Part shown: positions 44,465 through 55,467 of the stretch, in pieces
Position numbering within the stretch: position 1 is the stretch's first letter
Layout: each line of letters opens with the position of its first letter
DNA from: Neurospora tetraspora
Lineage: Eukaryota > Ascomycota > Sordariomycetes > Sordariales > Sordariaceae
Length of the DNA stretch: 64,000 nucleotides
Direction of reading: 5' to 3'
NCBI RefSeq assembly: GCF_033439725.1
Contig: NW_026944389.1
Span: forward strand, 372,001 to 436,000
Notes under the pieces: generated by a model
What the model saw: only the letters and a program-made list of their open reading frames with translations
What the model was told of the DNA's origin: nothing
The model's database searches: none
Translations under genes and position numbers: made by a program

Positions 44465-44999
44465 CTACCTCCCTACAAAAGAAACTTTAGAGTTTTAAAA
44501 TTTATATATATATAAAATAATAGATTATCCTTCAATCCCCGTCTTTAAACTCCTCTATCCGTAATTAAAATATTTATTCGAATTCCTCCGCTCGTAATTT
44601 CCAGATCCTCCTTATATCCTTAATCTTACTTAATTTTTAATTATTATCTCTTTATTAATATATCCTTACTTCCAACTTATCCACTACGTTTCTCGTAGGG
44701 GGTTTCTTCTTTTAGTATATTTTTAATAGTTTACCGAAAATTTTACCCAATATTTCGTCTAATTTCTTTAATTTCTTTATTAATAGTTCGGCGGGTTCGA
44801 TGGGGACCGCTTCTATTAGCGGGCTAATAATAATATAGTTCGCTATAACGCTAATTTATTTCTTTAAATTAGCGATACGCTTAAAATACTTTAATACAAT
44901 AACTATAGTCGTCGGCGGGCGGGGTATTAGAATAATAACGGCTGGACGGAGTATTAAAATGGGCGGCGCCCTCTCTTATAGTATAATTTAATTTTTAAT

Positions 45000-47120
45000 T
45001 ATTATTTAACTTCGGATGAGATCGGTATATTAAAGTAATTATTATAGAAGGTCATAATAGCCTCCTTTATATTCATTACGTTAACTCATAATCTATTAAC
45101 TAAATTGTAATAAATCTGTATAATTATATAAAATTAATAATAATTACTCCCCTTCTATCTCTAAGATAATAATTTATCTAATTGCTATTCTGCAATTGCT
45201 TTATAATTATCGGTCCGTATTATTATTTTACCCTTGTTTATTCTTACGTCCGTTTGAATAGTAGTTTAGTTAGGTAGCCCTTCTTTAAAAAGTTTAATTA
45301 TTAATATATAAAATACTAGTAAATATTCAATATTAATAAGTAATATTAATTTTATATCGTGTAACTTCGCTTAATTAATTTCAAAGGGACCTTCCTATCG
45401 AAAGTACAATTTATTATAAGGGCGGTTATTAGCGAAGTTAATTGTATTTAATATAATTAAGTTTTTAACCTAATATTTAAGTATGTTTAACCGCTTTTTA
45501 TTAGTATTAAACTCGTAACGATCCTATACTTTTTTTATCGAAATCCGAACGTAATTCTAAATAGTTTCGAAGCGGGCTAATAGTTCGTTCGCCTTTAAAT
45601 ACTCTTTTTATTATATTAGAGAGAGTTAGGACGGGGTAATTAATAATAATTCGATACTTATTCGTAAGTAAAAACTATAGTTGGTAGAGAAAAGGGTTAT
45701 TCTGATAGTTTCTAATATTATATTATTGCCTACAAATTCTATTAAAGGGAGTTAGCGAATTTAATCTATTTATACCTAATTTATAAATATCCGTAAATAC
45801 TATTTTATCTCTACGTTAATATATTCTATTTAAGTATTCGTTTTAGGGTGGAAAACGGAATTTAATAATCTCTTAATAGCTAATCTTTTATAAATTGTAG
45901 CCTAGAATATTAATATAAATTAGAATCCTATATTTAATCTTATAATATTGGGAAGGCTACAGAAGGTATATATTTACTCGATAAAACGGTCGGCGAATTT
46001 CTCTCCTTCTATAGTTTCGATAGTAATATAATACTGCATTTTAGTAAGTCGGTCTACTATAATAGTAATATATTTAAATTTTTAGCCTAATTAAACGCTT
46101 TCTAAGAGGGGTAATACGTAATCGATAAAAATATCGTTCTATAGTACGAAAGTAATTAATATCGGTTTTAAATAATTAGCCTTAATTTATCGTAATACTT
46201 TTATTTTAAAATAAATAAAATAGTTTACAATAGGCTTTAACAGCTTTTATTATACTTAATTAATACTAATATTCGTTTATTTATACCTAAGTTTTATTTT
46301 TACCCGGGTACCCCGCCGTTGATAATAAGTAGGCGTAGTAAATTAATTATAGGTAGGTAGCAGTATTATTTAAGTCGATGAATACCCTTCCTCTATAGTA
46401 AGGTTTATTTTCTATTATAGAATATTTTAAGAAGGTTACCTTTAGTTTCTTTTTAATATATAAACGCTATTCTGACCGGTTAGGGTCCCGTAGGCAAGCC
46501 GTAGCCTCTTATATTAATACTCATTTCGTATAATTATCGTTAATGATTTTATTAATTAATGTTTTAGGTTCTTTCAAAGCGTTTAAGGTAAAAAGGAAAA
46601 CCTCTTCTTCGAAGTTTAAAGTTTTAACGAAGATGCTAAATAGGATTTCTAACTCTATATTAAACTTTAAATACCTAACTTTAAACTTAGCCGGGTCGAT
46701 TAAAGTATAATAGCGCGCTTTTAAATACTAATCCTCTATATTTAAAAAAACGTCCTCGGGTTTCTGATTTAAGGCGTTAGGGCGTAAATTTTTAAAGCCA
46801 AAGGTATAACGGATTAAGAAATTAAAGCGGGATAAGAATTATAACTATCGTATATAGCGCGGGGTTAATTATTTATTTATAGTAAAAATCTTCAAATTTT
46901 TATAATCTGTTAAAATATCGAACGGTTATTATATACTTTCAAATTCTAGCCTCCACTCCTCTAATACTTTAATAATAGCTAGTAATTCATTATTATAAAT
47001 ATTATAATTATATTCTTAACCGGTATATTGTAATGAAAAGTAGGTTACTGGGTATAGGATTCTATTATAGGGGGTTATATTGGTTCTCTTTATAATAATT
47101 TTTAAAGTTGACGTTTTAGT
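45000..47120 (-). pseudogene. Ty3/gypsy chromovirus pol remnant: RNase H, integrase, chromodomain
   Basis: On the - strand, from right to left, it reads NNELLAIIKVLEEWRLEFES and ILTDYKNLKIFT (RNase H, about 46880-47060), then DRLTKMQYY and later VFHPKTNT (the integrase DRLTKM and HPQTDGQ regions, about 45800-46090). Next come NLIILNT...RPYNKL...EGPFEI (integrase C-terminal GPY/F-like region, about 45390-45480) and a chromodomain-like end (about 45030-45190). Frames are broken by many RIP stops. The reverse transcriptase, protease and Gag are missing because the 498-bp repeat starts at 47175. The left end is the 245-bp LTR. The order is that of a chromovirus, a plant and fungal Ty3/gypsy lineage. 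Confidence 0.8.
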
Positions 47121-47174
47121 TTTTAGAAAATTTATTAAAAGGATTTATAGGCATATTTAAAGGGAAATTTAATT

Positions 47175-47672
47175 TAGGGAATTTCTTCTAGTTTTTTAGT
47201 ATAGACTAAGGGGGTTATTAGAAGTAGAGTAATTCGGATAGGGAGGAGTAGATCTATTGGATTGTTTTTCCCGAATTACGAAGGTAGGTAGTTATAGTAG
47301 AAATTTCTAGGGATAAAAAGGGTAATACTCCTCCTTAAAACGAGAAGGAGGAGGGTAAGTAACTTAAATTAAATATTATTTTAATTAGTAGAATATATTT
47401 AAGCTTCGCTCCTAAAAAGATTTAACTATTAAATTTATTCGTAATCCCTTCCCTAAGAACCTAACCTCTAGATCCACTTCTAACTCTAGAGCAATTAACT
47501 TAGGGGTAAAGCTCTACTTCCCCCTCCCTCCTTTGGTAGTTGATGGCTACGGTTTAGAGGCTTCATTCTGGTATCCTCGCGAAATCATTCCTAACCTTCA
47601 GATTAACACCTCACTCTAAGGTTTTGGGTAGGCCATGCTTTTCTATGGTGGTGTCTTTTTTGCTCCATTTCA
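47175..47672. repeat. 498-bp direct repeat, right copy (probable LTR)
   Basis: The right counterpart of 42333-42830. Its right third (about 47460-47640) is clearly less AT-shifted than the left copy, so RIP affected the two copies unequally. Confidence 0.75.
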
Positions 47673-48229
47673 ATAAGCGTTCTAATAGTACGTAAAATTA
47701 GAAATTTTAAAGAGTAGATTTAATTCTTATATTAAGAATTATGATTTAATTAAGCGGGCAATCCCGAACTTTACCTACGCTCGGTCGGAATAAATAGAAA
47801 TACTACCCTAGGATAATTAGATAATTAATTCCCACTCCCATTTTCCCTCTTAATTTTTACAACTTTTAACCTTAATTATTATATAATTCCTTAAATACCC
47901 TATATCTATATTCTACTTCGCCTTCTTCTAATCTCCTACTCTTTTAATCCTTTAATTCTGGCTTTATTTTATTCGTATCTTCTTTTGTTTTAATCCCCTA
48001 ATTCCGGCCTTACTTCGTTTATTTTTCTTCGCTTTTTATTCCTTAATTCTAGCCTTATTCTATTAATATTCCTTTATTTTCTATCCCTTAGATCCGGCCT
48101 TAGTTCGTTTATATTTTTTAATTTCCTATATTATATGATTCAATTCCATTACTACCTTTTAATTATTTTAATTAGCCTTTATTAATTTTATAATTAATTA
48201 TCCTATTTATTTCCTCTATTATAACTCCC

Positions 48230-48720
48230 TCGCTTTGTACTCGTTTAATAATTCCGGATAATTTAGATTTTTTAATAATACTTATTCATTATCTTCTTCC
48301 GGGTACCCCTTCTACTTTATTTAATATTACTAATTCTTTCCCAAACTTACGTATTTTATAATACTTTTAATTTCTACCTTATGTTACGGTATTTCGTCTT
48401 CGATATTTATTATTTCGCCCTTCGGTATAATTATTTTCGGGTTACTATAATAAGACTTTAATAATATAATAAAGAAGACCGGATAGATACGGTAATACGC
48501 CGGTAATTTTAATCAGAAGGCTATCTTTTTGTTGTTTATAATTTCTATAATTTAAAAAGGTTTTAGGAATTTAGCCGAGAGTTTTACGCTCGGCCGTTAT
48601 TATTTAATATTTTTCGTATTTAAAAATATTTACTCGCTGACTTTAAATTTTTATAATTTTCGAATTTATTATATTATTTCGTATACCCCCGGTTAATTTT
48701 ATTTAAAACGACGATTATTA
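48230..48720 (-). pseudogene. C-terminal integrase and chromodomain of a second chromovirus
   Basis: The - strand reads FKVSE.IFLNTKNI...RPSVKL, KLPAYYRIYPVF...LLKSYYSNP, IPKGEIINIEDEIP and IKYKGYPEEDNE. This corresponds to the V.L...NI.T.RPS.KL, HPVFHVSLLKPY and YLVKWKGYP..E.TWEP signatures of chromoviral integrase ends and chromodomains. It lies to the right of the other chromovirus remnant on the same strand, so the two cannot be one element. The upstream integrase core is not recognisable in 48720-49540. Confidence 0.7.
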
Positions 48721-49539
48721 CCGCCCTTCCCCGTATAAATTCTATAATTCTTTTAATAGTAGTTATAAGTAGGATTATACCTCTTCCTTATTCTAAATCG
48801 GCGGGGCTTCGTAATTAATAATTATAAAGAAACTTTATAAGAAATTTATTAATTATAGTATAAAAATAATTATTATAAATCTATTCCGTTAGAACGAATT
48901 TTAATATTTAAGTTATTTATTCTATATTGTAGAAAATATAAAAGTAGAATTTTGAATTCTAATTGTATCGTTCGGTTTAGCTATCGGTTTAGGAGTATTA
49001 GGTAGTATTAAGGCGCCGCTGGATTTTTAATAATTTATAGTATATTTTTTAAAAAGTATTAATAAAAAGGCTTCCCCGGTTAAATATAATAGAATTAAAT
49101 AGGCCGAAAGGGCGGAAAATATATTGTTAGAAAAATTGAGCGAATTATTACGTATCGATTATCTTTTATATAGGGATATATAGAATATATTTAATAAAGC
49201 AGTTAATAATAATTAAAATTATATTATATGTCCGGTTCATAATAGGATTATACGTTTTAGATAATTTAATAATAAAATTATACGAAATATTTTACTATAG
49301 GATAATTAGGACGGGTAAGGATGTAAAATAATTATAAAGCCTATAATATTATAGTTTTGCTATTTAGTAAACCGGGCAAATATAAATGTAAGCTTTAATA
49401 TTAATAATAATAATAGGTTAGAGGGAAGTTCTTTTTGCGGAGGTTATTCCGAAGGGGTATTATTAATAACCTAAAAGACGGAGCGTCCGTTACGTATTTA
49501 TATCCTATTAATAATTCCCGGAGGGTAGAGATATTAATA

Positions 49540-49843
49540 TGTTAAGGTTAGTGGAGGAAGGTAGGTTAAGGTGCTTACGGACGGAGTATTTATATAGGGA
49601 GCGATTGCGAATTAGGGGTATAATAAAGGGTATTTTAATATTTAAACCGTTTTTCCAAGGGAAGAAGTTCCAATAATTATTTATTTATATATTAAGACCC
49701 GTTTTATAGTAGCGTAGCCTATAAAATCTCTGAGCCGTTCCGACGCTATATAATGCTAATACTTAGCATTCCTATTAGGGCTCGTCGGAATCCTTCGGTT
49801 TAAGTGCCTGCCGGTGCGGTGTTAGCCCTTTTGGGGCTTGACA
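49540..49843. repeat. Right LTR (304 bp) of the 9.5-kb element
   Basis: The partner of 40325-40628, immediately followed by the TTGCT target duplication. It retains more G/C than the left copy, including an intact TTGACA end. Confidence 0.85.
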
Positions 49844-50869
49844 TTGCTTTATTTACTTTGATAGCTTTAATAGTTTGAGTAGTAGTAATAGTAATAGTAG
49901 TGCGATTTAATATATTAGCCAAGAGAGAAGGGCGAGTAGGAGGAGGTATAGTTATAGGACTGCTAGTAAGGCTGTTGGTACGTAACTGAGGCTAGGCTTA
50001 GCGTAGAGTTAGTCGATTTCTTTTCTAATTTTTATAAATTTTGGCTACTGATAATAAATAAAATTTAATAAGAGTATCCCTATATTCTTCTTTATATTCC
50101 TATTTTTGTATAGTAGGGAGTTTCTTTTCTAGAGTATTAAGGCTTTCGAAAGGGAGTTCTTTACTATAGCGAATGGGTTTATTAGTAAAAAGGCGCGTTA
50201 TTGTGTTTTATAACCTAATTGGTATTAATATCTTTAGTATAATTGTAAAAGTACGGTTTCTATTAGGGATAAAATCCTATGCTTTTTTTATACTAGTTAT
50301 TAAAATGCTTAAACGCTATGTTTATTAAAGTATTAACTAAGAGTTTATTGAATAATTTATTCCTATCTTCTATAAGTATTAGTATTAATAGAATCCGTTT
50401 AAATACTGGCGTATAATTATTATTATTACAATATTATTTATCGGGTATAGGACGTTTATATTCTAGGTTCTTATTATAAGGCTTTTAAAGATAATCGAGG
50501 GTAGCCTTGCGAAAATATAGAGCATTAAATTATTGTATAAAAAGCAGGTTGTATTTTCCGCGGCATTGTTTATTAATTTTAAATTATTTAACTTTGTAAG
50601 TAAATTCGTACAATAAATACTATTTTATATTAGTATTTAGTAATAGTTTATTTATTGCTTCGTTGGATGTATTATTATTATTATTGTCCTCGTTGTTAAT
50701 ATCTAGATTGTTTTCTTTATCCTCGAATACGACACCATTTATTAACCTATTAGGCACGGCTGGAGCATACGGTTATTTAAATTGTAGCCGCTATTATTGT
50801 TTTTTTGCTAATTGTTTTAATTATTTATTATTAGATTTAAGGTAGTTAAAAGCCTAGAAGGGTATAAAG

Positions 50870-52040
50870 AAGTAAATTCGTCCCTATCCTTTAGGATTAT
50901 TGCGTATCGCTCTTTTAAAACGCTACTATATATCTGGTATATTAGGAGTAGGGGGTATACCGAATTATACGATTCTCTCAACGTTTAGAAGGTCTATACC
51001 TATATTTAACGATATAATTGCTAGGTATATGCGGTAATCTATTAATTCCAAAGCAAAATCCTTATAAATAATATTTTTATTTATTAGACGTATTAAAGAA
51101 TTATATAACCGTATAATTTTACGGCCTAAGCCCTTACTAAAACTATATTATATATATAGGTAATTGATAAGCGTATACTATATTTTAGTAAGGTAGTTGC
51201 AGTTATTAATATATACGATAGTTTTAAGAATTTATTAAAGAATTAATAAAGTAGCGCCTTTAATTAGGAAGTATAGTCGGCGGTAGTCGTTAAAGTAATT
51301 GTGGAAGAGAGGCTGGATAATAATAGAGATTTCTAGTCGGTCTACGGACGTTTTAATAATTTTGACCCCCGAATTAAAATTAGCCTTTTTAGTAATAAAG
51401 TTTTAATAGATACTAATAAGCGTTGTTGTATAATTAAATTATAGAATCCGTTTTAAAATAAGGGGTTATAAAGTATATAGGTATTGAAATTCTTTACGAA
51501 AATTTCGCTAGTTTAATATATAATATAGTTCGTCGATAGTAAAAAGGCTAAGCCGTAGATAAAAATTAAGGGATCTTAATATAATTATAAAAGGAGGATT
51601 GGTAGTAAGCTTTAAATTTAGTAAGATATAAATATAATCTCTAGTAGCGATTTACTTCTATACTTTTTTATTCAATTAACCGGTTAATGTATTGCTTAGA
51701 AAGTATTAAAAGATAAGGCTAATATACCCGAAGAATTACATCCTTATTTATTTATATAAGCTTTAAACCTAATACTTTAGTTATAATATCGTTACGTTAG
51801 CTCTCTCCTAGCTTAGCAAGTAGTACGATCTATATTGTAATTTTATTATATAAGGCTAAAAAGGTATAAAGAACGATGCTTTTTCTATAGCTTGTTATTG
51901 CAATTAGGATTGTATTCTCCTACTCGTACGCTAGCTGTATTATCGCCTTGATTTGGCCTTTTCGAAGTTGCTTATTATTATCGATAATGTCTTTTATTAC
52001 CCGCAATACGCGTTGGAGGTCGATAGGGGGGTCGAGATCG
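50870..52040 (-). pseudogene. Fossil RecQ-like DEAD/helicase gene, RIP-degraded
   Basis: The - strand reads DLDPPIDLQRVLRVIKDIID, LRKGQIKAIIQLA (a Q-motif-like region) and ITSYRKSIVLYTF (motif I, A.TG.GKS with RIP changes, about 51880-51910). Further on come IIKTSVDRLEISIIIQPL (about 51310-51370), FALELIDYRIYLAIISLNIG (about 51010-51070) and VERIVQFGIPPTPNIPDI, then RFKRAIRNNPKGQGRIYFF (the conserved C-terminal helicase motifs, about 50890-51000). This is the RecQ-type superfamily 2 layout seen in fungal telomere-linked and element-borne helicases. The C-terminal part appears to continue leftward to 49849 and, across the LTR insertion, to about 39.7 kb. Stops are TAA/TAG. Confidence 0.7.
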
Positions 52041-52440
52041 GAATTTATAGTATTAATAGTATATAAAATTAGGGGAAAAAAATAATGCGTCGCGAAGGAA
52101 CAAGAAGGATATTCGGAGCTTAAAATTAGTATAATATTTATACTTCCAAAATTTTAGAAAGTTCGGATAAAGGAGGGTATTATAATAAGCGGCTGGTTAG
52201 GCAACGAAAAAGGGATATACGAACAAAAATTTACCTTTTAAATTAGAATTAATATTTATAATTATTATATTAAAAATTAATTATACTATTCGATTTATTT
52301 TAACAAGCATATCCTCTATATATATTTTACATTCTTAGAATATATTATTATAATATTATTATCGTATAGTATATTTGGCCAGCCAGATGGTTTTGTATAG
52401 AGGCGGGAATTATAAACGGAATTATATTACCTAGTAAACT

Positions 52441-52649
52441 CAGACCTCTTTTTTAGGCAATTTCAATTAATACCAACCAATACATTAAAAGAATACGTGC
52501 ACGGATCACAATTGGAAACATTAGAAAGATTCAGTTTCACTTAAGTGAGAATCCCGTATGCAACACGGGCCAATTTTTTACGCGAAGCGCACGGGCCGCA
52601 GGCCCAGTCTTGGCGGCCGCAGGTCGCCCATGCCCAAAAAAGAGGTCTG
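52441..52649. mobile_element. 209-bp MITE-like element at the right edge of the AT-rich block
   Basis: The left end (52441-52458, CAGACCTCTTTTTTAGGC) and the right end (52632-52649, reverse complement CAGACCTCTTTTTTGGGC) are 18-bp inverted repeats with one mismatch. The interior has a GC-rich stretch (about 52570-52630, including GGGCCGCAGGCCC) that escaped AT drift. No coding sequence. The target duplication is not certain; the flanks are ACT and ATT. Confidence 0.65.
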
Positions 52650-52929
52650 ATTCTGAGATAAGTTATATACCTCTATTCTCTCCGAACCAATAGTCAACCA
52701 TTAACTAGTAACACAACTACCAACGGTACCCCCAAAAGTTCTGTCGACATTCAGCCTCTACACCTTCAGATCCACAGCGGCCTCGTAGAGTTAGAGGCGG
52801 CCGACACGACAAGGTAGTCGACCCCGTTTGCTGCCAATGTATCCATGACTTACCTCGCTACATCCGAAACTTTGACGAGATGTGGGAGAAGGAGAGAGCG
52901 AAGAACTCCCCTCAAAGACACGGAGGGTG

Positions 52930-53235
52930 TCGACGGGTCGGAGTTCCCAACTGACCTCGACGAACTCCAAAAGCTCGTCGACCAAATGGGTGATGCGATG
53001 AAAGATACCAGTGACATCCTACGACCCGGCCGAACAATGTGCCCTAGTCAACCAAATGGTTGAAGCCATGCAGAATATGGATGGAATCGTTGATAACTTT
53101 GTCATAGATTGATAAAATGATTGCCCGCCACATCGCGGCCGTCAACCAGGGCGACAATTTGTCTCCGGATTTTCCTGTCAGCAAAGAGGACAAGGTAGAG
53201 GTCGTCGATGCTATCACTCTTTCTCAATCTGCACA
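52930..53235 (+). pseudogene. Decayed repeats of short-form exon 1
   Basis: FPTDLDELQKLVDQMGDAMK, then DTSDIL (about 52940-53025), matches the exon 1 core of SF1 (ADFP...LVDQMMAAMKDTTDIL). A second, diverged copy follows in another frame (EQCALVNQMVEAMQNMDGIV, about 53035-53095). A third hint (LSPDFPVSKEDKVEVVDAI, about 53160-53215) comes after it. Later exons are absent. It is a truncated, partly duplicated remnant at the border with the AT-rich block. Confidence 0.65.
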
Positions 53236-53852
53236 CTAATTCTCATGTCATTTTTTCACAACTACAACCCAATCCGGGCTTGTATTTCTTTTTCCCAGGA
53301 CCTCTTTCCACCCTATCTTATCGGGTGACTTTCGTCTAATGTTCTTGATGTCCTCGCTGCCAACTGGCAACTGCCGTTAATTTTCCCCAGCTCCAAGGTG
53401 GCCCATCCGGCAGGCACCGCTCTTTCCATACAGGCTCCTCCTCCCTCTCCCATAGAGCCTTCTCTCGGCTTGCTGTTTTCCCCCGCTTACATCACTTCAC
53501 TTGTCGACCACACGTTCATTCGCAGAACGCGAAGCATCCCTCACGCCCGCAATCTGCACTGCGCATTGTCGTTCTTCTGCTACGACGCAGGCAAACACAT
53601 TTGCTACTCTTTTTACTCCAACTCCTCGTAAGTCGCGTTATCCAGCGCTCGTTGCAGTCATGACCGTTTACCCCGCCGGGCGTTGGTTCTCCTCGAGGAC
53701 GGTGACATTCTCCCGAATAATCACCAACATATATCGCACCTCCATCAACAATCCCCAACAATGCAGGCTCTGTTCCCACACAATGATGGTGCTGGTTTCA
53801 GATAAATACGGGACGTCTTGTACTCACTATATACTCGTTATTCTTGCAGAAT
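53236..53852. other. Upstream region of SF2
   Basis: It holds the GGCAGGCACCGC block at 53409-53420. Otherwise it is pyrimidine-rich leader-like sequence. A TTCTTGCAG just before the start codon (53841-53849) may be the acceptor of a leader intron, as inferred for SF1 and SF4. Confidence 0.45.
53409..53420 (+). promoter_or_regulatory. Short-form promoter block, SF2
   Basis: GGCAGGCACCGC, in the context GGTGGCCCATCC then GGCAGGCACCGC, is the same 12 bp as upstream of SF4, with relatives before SF1 and SF3. It lies about 430 bp before the coding start. Confidence 0.5.
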
Positions 53853-55467
53853 ATGGATCCCCCGAACCCTCCCGCACCTCCGCAGCAGGAGATTACCAGC
53901 TTAGAGCACTTCCTACAGATTCAAGCTGCTGAGGAGGCCGCGGCGGAGGCTGCGCCAGCTGCCAAGGGCAACACCACTGCCGACGATTTCCCAATCAATC
54001 CCGCCGAGCAACGTGCCCTGGTTGATCAATTCATTGCAGCGATGCTGAAAACTGTCGACATTGTTGACAACTATCGAAACGATCCTACCGAGAACCCCGA
54101 TGTGAAGTACGTCCTCGGTCTTCCGAGAGAGAAGATGGTGAGAAAGGGTTGGGAATTTATGGTCAGTAGCCCTGCCACAATGTGCTATACCAGTCATAGG
54201 CTTTACTAACAGTTCGATTTTGCAGGTCTACGTTTACAAGGTCCAACGAGGAATTATCCACCCCGACGCGTTGTCCCCTGATATCCCGAACTTCATGACC
54301 AGGTGGAGATTGACCTTAGGCACCTTTCGGGTAAGCGCCTTCGCCCTACTTTGTTCCATCATCGGCGACATCCAATGCTGACAGGGGCGCCCAGAAATCA
54401 AAGGCTGCTTGCACCGATTTATTCACCCTCCCATTTCTGTGGAGGTACTCTTGCAATCCGGTTCGCGAGTTGGAGGTGAGTTACACTGAACCAACCCACC
54501 TGTCTCCGGTATGATGGCCCCCCCCGCTAATGTGCTTACTGCGCTCTGAGTAGACGAAGGTGTCGAACAATCACACCAACAAGTTAAAGGAATACCGCAA
54601 GCCGATTGATCAAGCTCGAAAGTTCGGAGGCTCGTATGAGACCGTCGGCAACATCACTACGATCAGAAATGCGGCAGGCGAGATCATCGAAAGGCTCAAC
54701 AAGCCTCAAAAGCGCCCCCTGGCGGAATACATGGACGAGGACCTCGCAGCCTGTGCAAAGGTCAAACGACAGAGAAGGACTACCGGAGCTTCCTCAGCCT
54801 CCGCAGCCACGTATATCAGCTCTATTAACAACGGCAATGTGGCAGCGTAACAGCCTGTCGAGGGCGCAATTGGCGGTCCTTTGGCCACCATACAAGAGGA
54901 GCCCTCTGACCAAGACGACCCCTCCGATCAAAGGGAATACTCCGACGAAGACAGCTCCAATGAAGATGAGCCCGCTGTTGAAGACGGACACGCTCTTCAT
55001 GACCAGCCCGGTGTTCAAGAGCATCCCGGCACTCATCAGCAACCGACACTCATCAGCAACCCGGCACTCATCAGCAACCCGGCACTCATCAACAACCAGG
55101 TATTCGTCAGCAACAGGTTATTCGAGCGGACGATGAGGAATCAGCACCGGTTCAAGCTTCGAACGGCTTTAGCAATGGCGAACAGGACGCCGGCCATCAC
55201 CACCAGGCCGAGCAGTATACTGCGCCCGTTCCACAACCATCACTGAAAGAACCACTTGTCAATTATCATCCCAGCCAGTACCCGGCTTCCCCCGACAATC
55301 ATGCAAATGCTGGTTTGCCCGTCGGGAATCAGCAGGCACAGCAGCCCGTCGATCCGATGATATTCTTCAATTTCGATAGATATTACGACCGTAACCAGCC
55401 CATCGCTGGTCACTCTGGAGGCAATGGAGACAAGAAAGCTAACCCGGGTCATGGAACTGCCAATTGA
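53853..55467 (+). pseudogene. SF2: short-form SKAAV gene with a nonsense codon and a frameshift
   Basis: Exons are 53853-54161, 54226-54330, 54395-54475 and 54554 onward. The domain is intact: MDPPNPPAPPQQEITSLEHF, DDFP, ALVDQFIAAMLKTVDIVDN, MTRWRLTLGTFR, KSKAACTDLF and so on. Exon 4 begins TKVSNNHTNKLKEYRKPIDQ and has the basic cluster PQKRPLAEYM...KVKRQRR. A TAA at 54848-54850 replaces the Glu of EQPV (compare SF1), ending the protein at 263 residues. The tail continues in the same frame to the HQQPGT repeats near 55035. There a 1-nt loss inside one repeat shifts the frame, after which the old frame runs on to TGA 55465-55467 (...IFFNFDRYYDRNQPIAGH...). A shortened protein with the whole domain and basic cluster could still be made. 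Confidence 0.72.
55028..55105 (+). repeat. 18-nt coding repeat in the SF2 tail, about four copies
   Basis: GGCACTCATCAGCAACCC units encode GTHQQP. One unit has lost a base, which produces the frameshift of this copy and fits replication slippage. Confidence 0.85.

Larger units (their letters stand above)
40325..49843. mobile_element. 9.5-kb LTR retrotransposon with nested elements
   Basis: Direct repeats 40325-40628 and 49540-49843 are each 304 bp. They begin TGTTA and end TAATA/TGACA, that is TG...CA with RIP changes. They are flanked by the same 5 bp, TTGCT (40320-40324 and 49844-49848), the target duplication of a complete LTR element. A purine-rich GGAGGGTAGAGA just before the right LTR (49521-49532) would fit a polypurine tract of a + oriented element. 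The interior has been invaded by other elements. I cannot identify its own gag or pol with confidence. Confidence 0.85.
35750..52500. other. AT-rich, RIP-degraded block of nested transposons
   Basis: Over about 16.7 kb the sequence is dominated by TA-rich words, and no long open frame survives. Where ancestral coding sequence can be read, stops are almost all TAA/TAG at positions expected to be Gln or Trp. Differences between duplicated segments are nearly all C/T or G/A. This is the footprint of RIP in Pezizomycotina. Edges with the GC-balanced paralogue array are sharp on both sides. Contents are listed separately. Gaps not listed (for example 40629-41880 and 42831-43800) show nothing I can identify. 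Confidence 0.9.

Noticed and set aside
35704-52649. A single 17-kb transposon running from CAGACC at 35704 to GGTCTG at 52649
   Set aside because: Only the first six bases agree between the ends, the flanks do not match, and each edge has its own closer inverted partner (35830 and 52441).
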